A stretch of 64,000 nt of DNA from Calycina herbarum (lineage: Eukaryota; Ascomycota; Leotiomycetes; Helotiales; Pezizellaceae), in NCBI GenBank assembly GCA_001414485.1, contig LLEY01000089.1, forward strand, positions 62,001 through 126,000, in the 5' to 3' direction. Below, piece by piece: positions 45,241 to 54,813 of the stretch (position 1 is the first letter of the stretch; every line of letters starts with the position of its first letter). The notes under the pieces were generated by a model. That model saw only the letters and a program-made list of their open reading frames with translations. It made no database searches and was not told the DNA's origin. The translations under genes and the position numbers were made by a program.

Positions 45241-45575
45241 GATTCGACCAAATTAGGAAATCTTAGAAGTAGCCTTCCTTATTCTACTCTAGCATAGCCT
45301 CTTTTTAACCTGCCTAGCTACTTCGTTCTCTGTTTGAGTAGTTTCCTAGCTACTCTAATCTTATAAAGCGAGACAGCCTGCCTGATTTAGCCTAGCCTCT
45401 ATTTTATGTTTTCTAAGCCTAGGGTATTCTAACAAGCCTAGCTAGCCTTCCTAAGCTAGTGCTCTAGGCTAGTTTAGGATAGGAAAGCTAAAATACTAGG
45501 CCTCTACTAACCGCTTGCTATAGTCGGGTTCTCCTATAAAAATTGTTCGCTTTATAGTTAGATAGCTAGAAAAGT
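45241..45575. repeat. AT-rich, RIP-like relic
   Basis: Dense CTAG, TAGC and CCTAG words with stops in every frame, unlike the flanks. This fits a repeat mutated by RIP and then diluted. No termini or protein relic could be identified. Confidence 0.4.
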
Positions 45576-46977
45576 GAATCTGGGGGTATACTATAGAAGT
45601 GAATTCAAGAGAGTATAGAGTTTTCATCAAAAGATTCTGCTTCCTTTTTCAAAGCTTCTCTCTATTGGTTCCTTAGAAACCAACTTTAAAAAATAGAAGA
45701 GCAGTACGTTGATAGAAGACAATACGAGTTTTTCATTCCCATGCTTTATTACTTCTGTTCGAGAATACCCTGAAGCCTAGAAGCTACAATCAACCGGAAT
45801 TGAGAAATCACCGAAAAGCTATAGATGTCGAGCTTCCGCAGACGATAGAACCAATATAAGTACCTCAAGGTCCCCGACCACTTTCCATTTTTACTGCAAC
45901 GGAAAACCGTCTACCAAGCAAACACAGACGCCGATAGCAATTAGGAAAAACTGGACGGAATCGGGTTGTAATAACCGTCATTGAATGTCCAAGAAATTGA
46001 CCTCACATCCACTTCACTTCGAAAGTACTTTGGAACTTCAATATCCGAACTTTGGACATTCGTGTCGAGTTCAACTACTGAGAGACGAATTATTGTCGTG
46101 AGTTAAGTGTTTGTTTACCCTGGTGGTTCGGTGTACTTCAAGGCCGCAGTTTCTACAGCGCGAATTTCCCAGTGAATAAACAGGTCACGTCATGGTGGGC
46201 ATGGCCGCAGATGAACTGCAGACATTCCTGATCGTGGTTGTCTAGATGTAGAATCCGAGGAAGGGATGTTGCAAACTCTAGGGTTGCCAACCAAAATACC
46301 TTAGGTGGAGGGAGATCCAGAACTTCGCCTTACACCGCTGTCATCAACATCAGACGCCTAAAGTACTCTCCCATGCATACGCAATTCTGAATTCGGTGAA
46401 AGAGTATGTAGGCTGGGACAAAACACTCGCCTACCCACCTCCCCACAAAATCCCCACATTTCCAAAATTATATCTATAACCTCAATTAAGACGTTCTACT
46501 CCCTTCAAAACTAGAGCTTGCCCGCCTAAGGTTTCTCCACCTGTTCCCTCAAACCAAAAACATCCAATATACCGGGTATTCTCTAGCTGCTTAATAGCGG
46601 TTAGAGTTTTGCTGTTTTGCTGTTTTTCTTTTGAATGTGGACTCGGTGGATTCACTTATTTTTTGGCGAGGCGAGGAGAATCGTTTCGTTATTTGCGAGT
46701 AAGCTACCAATTGTCGAGTAAGCCAACCTCCTCAAAATGTCAAAAGAAGTTGCCACGCGTAAAATATTATCTTTTAAGTAAAATTATCAAAACATCAGTT
46801 TGCGAAGCTAACCTGCACGAGTTGAAGGAGCTGCGCGTTGTGGATCGCGTGGAGAGGGAGTAAAACTTTCAGATGAGTGATAATCAGCTTCTTGCAAAGA
46901 CACATGAAAAAGCTTTGAAAGTCTGTCTACTGTAAAGGCATCTATCACACTCTGAATAAGAAGGGAACCATAAGGGG
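45576..46977. other. Intergenic
   Basis: No gene or repeat is supported. Composition returns to that of ordinary intergenic DNA. Confidence 0.35.
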
Positions 46978-47658
46978 CCCTACGAAAGCAAGCTGAGTGT
47001 TTAGAACATTTCGTAGGAGTGTTCTAAATACTCTAACAAGGGTTTAAGACCTGATCAGCAGGCTAGGTAGGGATTAAAAATGGATTTAGAGAACAGTACT
47101 CGAGAGAAGTAGACAGTACAGGAGCCAGCTTTATCACTTCAAGGGGTTATAAGAGTCGATAAGTTATTACGTATCAGAATAGTCAGTGCTCTCTATATCT
47201 AGGAATAGCTTTATATTACACGATTACCTAATTACTCTCTAATTTTTTCACTATTCTGTTACCTCTATAAAAACGCTTCTTTTTTAAGAATAAGTAACAA
47301 AATTAGTCGATTTAGAAAAAGTTTACTCTCTTATATACTCGTCTATATACGCGTTTATAGAGTAGGTTCTTTAATTCCTTATCTTCAAAGAGACTTAGAA
47401 GAAATTACCTAGTCTAGGTAGAGTAGAAGAAAAGAGAGAGGAGAGTAGACCTAGGAAAGAATAAGATTTATTCTTTATCTTGTTTTAGAACTTTTTATCA
47501 ATTATAGGCTCTTTACTCTAGTATAATATTATGCCCTTTTTAACACTTTTTAGCCACCAAAAAACTTCCTTACAAATCTATAACCAGGGCCCCGATTTGG
47601 CCATATTCCGTATAGTAAAAAACACTCCTGACAGGGGGCGCGCATTGCTTTCGTAGGG
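46978..47658. mobile_element. Candidate RIP-degraded element bounded by 14-bp inverted repeats
   Basis: CCCTACGAAAGCAA at 46978-46991 is exactly reverse-complemented at 47645-47658, each followed inward by an AGTGTTT. The interior (about 47160-47545) is strongly AT-rich with TA bias and no open frames, like the RIP-mutated transposon at 23.4 kb. No target duplication was found, so the ends may not be the true termini. Confidence 0.4.
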
Positions 47659-47693
47659 GGCATGAGGGAGTGATGGGGTACAAAGGGACCTGT

Positions 47694-47699
47694 CACGTG
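47694..47699. promoter_or_regulatory. CACGTG E-box upstream of Nbl1 gene
   Basis: A palindromic CACGTG lies about 185 bp before the Nbl1 start codon. It matches bHLH (Cbf1/Tye7-type) sites; function is only inferred. Confidence 0.25.
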
Positions 47700-47881
47700 C
47701 ACATGTGGCTGGCGGCAGAACCCATGTTTTGTTTTCCACTCCCGCGTCTTCTTCTTCATTGCATCTCACGATAAGATACCATCACAATCACATCAAACTT
47801 CGATCGATTCCAACAATTTCCATCCAACACGAATACAATCCCACCATCCCAAATTCAAATCCAAATCCCATACAAGCAACA

Positions 47882-49005
47882 ATGGCACCAACCACCGTCC
47901 AATTCAAGGACGCGCGAACTCCCACGCGAAGTCCGATCAAAACACAGCGCGTCGCAAAGGGCCTCACCGAAATCCAAAAGCAAGCAATCATTGAGAATCT
48001 TCAATTGGAAGGTGAGCGCCTCCATCCATCACTTGGATTTGTCTTTTACTGACGATTCAACAGTCACCGAGCGTGCTAGGAAGCTTCGAGCACAATATGC
48101 CTTGCAATCCCAAACCATGCGATCGCGCCTCGAAATACGAATCAACCGAATTCCAGTCGCATTGAGAAAGCTCACCATCGGAGAACTCGCCGCACAACAC
48201 TTGGGCAAAAAGGTCGCTGTCGCATCACCAGCAAAGAATCGAGTTGAGGACATTCGAGAAGAGGCACGAGCCAGCCCATCACCCCGCCCAAAGAAGCGCA
48301 CAAGGTAGGATTCATACTCAGCAATGCGCAATCAATGCTAACCTTTCCAGTGATGAAATATCTGTCGACAAGGAAAACCAGAACCAGGACCTCGAGTATC
48401 CAAAGAAGCGTGCTCGCGGACCTGCTCCACCCGCTCGAACTACCTCTCGAGAGAAGATTCAACCCTCCCAAGTCCTCTCTCCAAGATCTGCAAATTCGCG
48501 ATCATATCAACGCCCACAAGCTCGCACTGCGCTTCAAAGCAAGCCAGCTCTTACCCGACCAGTCTCACCACTCAAGCCAATGGCACCAGCACCATCTAGC
48601 GGCGCAGCAGGAATTCTCACAAACATGGTTGAGAAAGCAAAGGCTACTCGAGGAGCAGCAGCTCGCAATGCGACTGCAGCAAAGAAGACGGAGACCAAGA
48701 AGGTCGAAACCAAAAAAGTAGCTGAAGCAAAGCCAGCTACTAGCAGAGGAAGAAGAGCCCCTGCTCCAACACCAGCACCTGTAGCACCAACTACCCGGGC
48801 TACAAGGGGGAGAGCTCGCACTATCAGTGATTCGAGCGATACCAGCAATGGAACTGTCGTACGCAAGCCCATTGCAAAGAAGGAACCAGCAAAAAGGACA
48901 GTTATGGGTACATTGAGAGGAATGGGAGGAGGAACGGCAGCCAAAAAGGCTGCACCTGCACCAAAGGCAGCTGCAGGTACCCGCGTTTTGAGGAAACGGG
49001 GTTAG
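47882..49005 (+). CDS. nbl1: Borealin N-terminal domain protein Nbl1 (chromosomal passenger complex)
   Basis: Three exons (47882-48011, 48064-48304, 48351-49005) give 341 residues. The borealin/Nbl1 N-terminal helix begins LTEIQKQAIIENLQLE and continues across intron 1 as VTERARKLRAQYALQSQTMR, then SRLEIRINRIPVALRKLTIGEL. It binds INCENP (Sli15/Pic1) and survivin (Bir1) in a three-helix bundle that targets Aurora B to centromeres and spindle. Beyond about residue 95 the protein is disordered and basic, with Ala/Pro/Lys/Thr repeats (KKTETKKVETKKV), several SP/TP sites that could be Cdk targets, and a basic end VLRKRG. Budding yeast Nbl1 is only the short helix; the long tail is typical of filamentous fungi. 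Confidence 0.85.
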
Positions 49006-50600
49006 GAATTGATGAATAGGGCAGGATTTGGGCTAATATTATTACGAATTGGGTTTGTTTTCGCAGGCGTTTTGGAAAGGAAAAATCCTCACACGAGGTA
49101 AACGATAAGGAGTTTTTGTGGGTTTTTTTTTTGAGATTAGTATCAATAACCTCTTTCCTTTTCTGTAAATAAATGAATGAAATGATCCAAAAACATCCAG
49201 TCTAATATGAAATTGTGATGAATATTAACAATCCCTTTTTATCATATTTTTTATCCCCACTTCCTTCCTTTTTTGAATCAAAGAATTCTTCTGACCATTT
49301 GGAACAATGAGAAGGTATTATTCTAATCGTCTGGAACAATTAATAATTTTGTCCCAACGTCTTAGGACAATGAAAAGGCATTGCCTGAAACAGTTTGGAC
49401 AATTTAAATTTGTCCCAACGACCGGGGGCAATTGAGATACCTAGAAAAGGAAGGTTCGAAAAATCAGGAAAAGTACTCTGAACGGTTCAGACAATGATGT
49501 TAATCCAAACAACTGGAACAATTAAAATACTCGAGGAAGGTACGGAAGACTTGAAAAGGAAGGTATCGAGAGATTCTCGCTTAACGATTGTTGAGACTTC
49601 AACGAACTCTAAGTCTTAACATGTCAAAGTTGCTAAGTGAGTAGAAATTAAGCTTAATTAGTTTTCCTGCGGTTTCTCCAATGACAGTGGTTTCTTTGTA
49701 GTACATATAGTTGTCTACTGGGAGAATCAAAAATATTGCTGTAAAGAGAAAGGGTACCTTCTACTATGCTACACTTCGAAGTGGATAGTTTCCATCCAGT
49801 TATTTACAAAGAAACTCTACAAACGGGTGTATGAATTGAAAATTAAGCCTCATACAGTCTCAGTTCTTACCCACACGTTTTTATCGTCACTTTGAAGTGT
49901 GGGGGGATCTATCGAAAAAATTGGGATGATGAGACATTTGGAATTGTTTGAAATGCTTTTCGAGTTGTTGGGATGGTTTTGGGGAAGGTGGAAAAGACTT
50001 GATAAAGTGTGGTTTAGAGGTTGTCCATATATGACGAGATTACAGTTGTGGTTTCAAAAGGTGCAGCTGCACTTCCTCTCTTCTCTTTTTCTGAAAATGG
50101 TTGTCCTAAAACTCTAAGGAATAACCGAAGGAAATTATCTTCACCAAGTATTTGAAATTAAGAGCTATTCATGATAAATCATGAGATAGAGCTGGGTTAT
50201 GTTGAGTTGAGGCTTAACTTAGCTTAACTTGACCCGACTTATCACTTGAAAACCACGCTTCATTCCTAGAATCATTAGCGGGTGTTTTCTAATTCCTCAG
50301 TGGGCAGTTATTGTTGGTAGCGAGTTCCTCCTCTTCATTGCCTGAAACCGCATTCGATGATTTTCAAATTCATTCCAAAAGAATCATTGGTTTCCAGGAG
50401 GATTGTAACATAACTGGTATTCCAGATTAATTCAAGTTATTCCAAACAGTTGGAATAATCTCAAATTATTTGGAATAATCAAGTAACATTGTCTATAACA
50501 TAAGAGTTAATTTAGGAGATTTTGCCTGGATATTTGAGTATGTAGACAAATCTCCAGTAATCCATTAATTCTCGCTACAAACCACTATCTCACGATGCTT
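49006..50600. repeat. Intergenic with dispersed TTGGAAYAAT-type motifs
   Basis: TGGAACAAT or TGGAATAAT variants recur at about 49299, 49332, 49394 (as TGGACAAT), 49513, 50450 and 50470. Two copies of TGTCCCAACG lie at 49350 and 49411, marking a diverged tandem unit of about 60 bp. GTTATTCCAA...TTGGAATAAT forms a small inverted repeat at 50436-50458. No gene is supported. Confidence 0.4.
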
Positions 50601-50686
50601 CCTACGATGCCCCCACGTACCAATTTCCATCCTCCCGAGACAAAAGCGATTCCGAAGACGATTCCAAAGAGGAGAAACTTATAGCC

Positions 50687-51240
50687 ATGCTGTCATACTT
50701 TGGTGCAGCGTCGCAAGAGGGGTGGGAGAGCCGAGCTTTTTTGAATCCTACTGGTGGATATGGATTTATGGCGGAGATCATGGGAGGAAAAGAGACTCGG
50801 ATTCGTCGTACTATTCGCATGAGCTCTGGGGCCTTTTATACTCTGCGAGATTGGATAGCGCAACACGCTGGAATCCAAAGATCCCGTACCCAAACAGTCT
50901 CTCCCGAAGAGAAGCTATTCATGTTCCTATGGATGGCCAATTATGGCGCCTCAAATAGACTCATTTTTATGAAGTTCTTGAAGCGCTCGTTCGCCTCCAT
51001 GTTGAGATTGTACAACTCCCCTCCACGGATACTCCTCCAGATGACCGACTTCTCAACAACTCTCGATATGCTAGATACTTCACAAATTGTCCTGGAGCCT
51101 TGGAGGCACACATATCAACGCGCATGCGAATAAATTAAGCAAGAAGACCAAAAAGCAGCTAGAAAGACCGGGGTTTCGCAGTAGACGTGCATATCGCTGT
51201 ACCTACTCTGCTAGAGTATTAGAGGTCAATGTGCAGAAGT
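50687..51240 (+). pseudogene. HARBI1/PIF-Harbinger-like transposase, N-terminal fragment, broken
   Basis: The first 90 codons read MGGKETRIRRTIRMSSGAFYTLRDWI then SPEEKLFMFLWMANYGASNR, the helix-turn-helix and approach region of Harbinger-type nucleases. After GASNR the frame is wrong: the expected continuation (FYEVLEALVRLHVEIVQLP, then NNSRYARYFTNC) is in another frame from about 50953, with sequence missing at the junction. The catalytic core that should follow is absent or scrambled. It is therefore a dead relic of a transposon or of a domesticated HARBI1-like gene. It lies beside a broken kinase gene. Confidence 0.75.
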
Positions 51241-51345
51241 TTGAGATTTAATTTCTATTCAGAAATATTTTGAGATGACAAAAGCCTGAATTAACTCGTT
51301 TAGGACACTAATACAATATCCAAGTCAACTCCAACCTAAAACCAA

Positions 51346-53681
51346 TTAGGCATGTCCGTTGCTCTCTCTACTTAACTCTTTTATTACAGAATTAAATTGC
51401 CCCATTATCTCGTCATAAACATCCCCTATATTCTCACCAACTTCTTTCACTCCATCCTTTTTTCCTTTCTTCTGCTTTGCTTCCACTTCATTGAGAGTTA
51501 TGCGGAACGACTCAGCGAGCCTTTTAACGGGCTCAAATGGAGGTGTAAAGTGAGAAAGAATCTCTTCCTCAAAGGTTTCATCACATGAAAGTTGTCCATG
51601 TTTGACATCGGCCTTTATTCTATAGTTGCCTGTGTTGTACCAGGAAGCAATTTCATATGGAGTACCAATCTGCCTACTCCATGATTCACCTGAGTTTTTA
51701 GGTGGATCAGGATAATGCACACAATCCATATGAGCACATACAAAAACGACTCAAGGTCATGAAACCACGTGTGATGCTTATTTCAGAGAACACCTCTTGC
51801 CATGAAATGCACAGTGCCAGTTAGTTGGCATATTCCACTTCTGATCTCGCCATGGCTGATATCTTTTGTCGCCATGTCAAGGTCACTCAGTCGTCCCTTG
51901 TCGCCGGCTTGTCCGTCTCTATGGATTATCATATTCTGATTAGAGATATCACGATGAAGTATATCTCCCTTCAATAACAGTGACTTGTGACCATTTATTG
52001 TATCTCGTATCACTTCTAGCAGCTCCGTGACTGTTTGAAATTTTTGAAGGGATTCCCCAGCAGGTCTTGTGATAAGGATGCGTTGGACTCGATTGATAAA
52101 GCTCGTTTCCTGTTCAATCAAGGTAGTTTTCTGCCGCTTGGAAGGTTGACTATTACTTGCATCGCCCTTTCTCTTTTGTCGTTCAGAAGTGGGTTTTCTT
52201 TGCTTTTGGTTGGAAGTATTTGGGAGATCAGGGCTAGCGTTGCCTGGTTTTGTCGATTTTTCACATTGTTTTGCCCAAAGTGGTGAAAGTCGAGCTCCAG
52301 ACATATTAGGTCGGAAATTCTTGATATCAGCCCCTTCAATGTTGCCATCCCAGACATGTTCAGAAATGCCTTTCACCCCTTTTTCTTTGGCAAGCTTTAA
52401 CAGCTCCCCTTCGTTGTTCTTAGTCGCTTCTGGCCAAGAAAACTTCACAACATATTCCGGGCTCTGTGTTTCAGAGGTGCTTGCCCACGCTCGGTAACAC
52501 AGCGTCCCCCTTGTCACGATCCCTTTTTTGTGGCAAAGTGGTGGATCCTCCAAATAGTATTTGACTTCTTTCCCAGTGTCCCCAGCTAATATATACTTCT
52601 TCTGGATATCTTCATCGTACTTAACAAAGGTGTCCAAGCCTAACTCTTTCAAAGACATCATTGCATATCCAGTAAGAACCGTGAGAAATTTCTTTGGGTT
52701 TTCGTTGACATCGATTGTCTCGTCAGAGTGGTAAACACCTGATCTGTCAAACCCCAGAGCCGAAGTTTACTTCCACTAATTGTGAAAGTGTGTAGAAATC
52801 TCCTAGTGGGTTGACTTCCAAACACTTCTCTTACACAGAAAGCTAGCTGTTCTCCCAACTCTTTCTGATTATACAAGGAGCTTGTTTTGTGTTCTCCAAT
52901 GACAAGAACGTTAGACCATTGGTGTGCTCCCTTGTCGTCAGGTGGATGGTCAGAGAGAAGTAAGTCAAGCTTTTGTTTAGCTTCTACACCTTTGAGTGGT
53001 TTGTTGGAAGATGAATAGTATTGGCGTTGGGAATCTGGTAGAACCTCGTTGAGCGCGTTTTGAAAGTCAGCAAACCAGTTCAACACTTGTGGCTCGTAGA
53101 CTTTTTTTGGTGGCCAGTGTTTCCATTTCCCCCCCCCCTCTGACCTTCCATTTTCCTTCACCCTCGTCCCAAAGATCGTTATAAACATGTTCCCAGACTT
53201 TTTCTGCTACTTGATGAAAGTCAACCCTCTTTTCAAAAAACTTTTCGTAGACAGGAACACCCTCGTGAACACGGTTTGCTAATTCTTGTTGGAGTGCTTC
53301 TCTTAACTTGTCCTTTGTCTCCTCCACCTTGCCTGTTTGAGAACCTGTGGTATAATGATGCGGGGTAATCTGACTGTGAACATCTATAACACGTGGGTTT
53401 TTAGGAGTGATAGGGTAAGAGGAATTTTGACTCTCTTGTATCTCGTCTTGTTCTAGAAGAGGAGAGAGAGGCGGTGGATGTTGAGGCCTTGGGTGGACAG
53501 TGGCTCTATTCTGGTCGTCTCCTGTTGACTGTGGGGGTACCGTTGGGTCGGTGGAGGGGTCGGTGGAGGCATTATTCTTGTCCTGCACTGCTGAATGCGT
53601 GGGTATCGTTGGGGTGTCGGCAGAGGCATTATTCAATGTTGACGGAGTGGGAGGCCTCTTGTAAGGAGGTATTTCTTTCAT
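51346..53681 (-). pseudogene. Fungal-type protein kinase (FunK1), disrupted
   Basis: Pieces in order on the minus strand: a Pro/Thr-rich N-terminus and KVWEHVYNDLWDEG (53681-53067 frame); KKVYEPQVLNWFADFQNALNEV, then VLVIGEHK and FCVREVFGSQPTRRFLHTFTI (53188-52658 frame); then LGLDTFVKYDEDI, the HRD-type loop LHRDISNQNMI and LSDLDMA (52661-51783 frame); then a C-terminal piece (51729-51346). A frameshift falls at a run of ten C at about 53129-53138, a second near 52740 where the LW-GFDRSGVY motif is split, an in-frame TGA at 51783-51785 precedes HTWFHDLESF, and a further shift follows. FunK1 kinases are fungus-specific with mostly unknown substrates. Four separate lesions make a sequencing artefact unlikely for all of them. 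Confidence 0.82.
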
Positions 53682-54813
53682 CGTGAAACTTTGAGAGTTG
53701 ATTGAGGTCCAAAGAAAGAAGGCGATGGACGTGCAGACTGATTAGGGGTGCAGTTGCTTCACATCCAACATCCAACATCCAACATATGAAGAAACAGATT
53801 TGCGATGCTTTTCTTAGGCTACTCAGCAGACTTTATATATGCAAATTTCGTTAAAGTGGCCGAATATTAGCCAGGCCTCGCCCATCAACTGACAGCAATA
53901 CGTGATACATTCACTTAAAGTTTGTTTTATCAACCTGTGACATATACTGATTTTTTGCTTTCAATGACCTTTTCTAATATCTCCGTGTTTGTTTAAAAAT
54001 CCAAGGACTTCTCTTTCCTTATTGAACCATGTACTCCATGTAATAATAAGCAGCTATTGTAGTTATTTTAGTTCCCTATAATCTTTCCTTCCTAGAAAAT
54101 AAGAGAGTAAAGATTTTAATTTGCAAAATGGGTATAAAAAAAGGAAAGCACGGTGAGTAAGAACCTAGCACTATGAAAAATTACAAATCTTTTATATCAT
54201 AAATTGGTCTTGATCATAGGTAGAAACTCTTTAGTAACTAGTTAATTCTAGGCTAACTTTTACCCTTGTGTATCAACCTATCTAAAGACTAACAAAGACG
54301 ACGTAAAAACTGTAAAGAAATTCGACAAATACTCCTCTAAGCTTAATTTATCAATAGACTAAGTATTCTGTATTATTATTAATAATTTGTGAGATTATTT
54401 GATTCTGCGGATGTTAAAACCGGCTCTATTCATCTACAATGGCAAGTCCTCTATTCTGTCATAAACAAAATAAGTGTGAGTTTTTAATAGCTCGTAAGCC
54501 CATTTACACTCGCTAATACGACCCCTCTGAAATCACCATCCCCTTTCCCCAACCGATAAAAGGCATCGCTTGATGTCTCTTGCCGCAACTTTCTATCACA
54601 GTCCAAACGATTATCCTACATGTTCTTAGACAATGGTAAATCCTTGTTCCAAAAGATCTAGGTCAATATTCCAAGTTGTTGGGAAAAGATCCAGGAATTA
54701 TCCTACAGGGTTAGAACAACGAGTTTTCATCATGCATAACAATCCAACCCATTCCCAACCCATACCCAACCTACTCCATCCACCCCATTCCCAGAACCCA
54801 AAAACCATAACCC
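53682..54813. other. Intergenic, AT-rich, short ATCCAAC repeat
   Basis: CATCCAA is repeated in tandem at about 53762-53783. Roughly 53940-54400 is AT-rich with stops in all frames, possibly another RIP-type relic; no termini were found. The end probably contains 3' UTR of the DUF726 gene. Confidence 0.35.
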
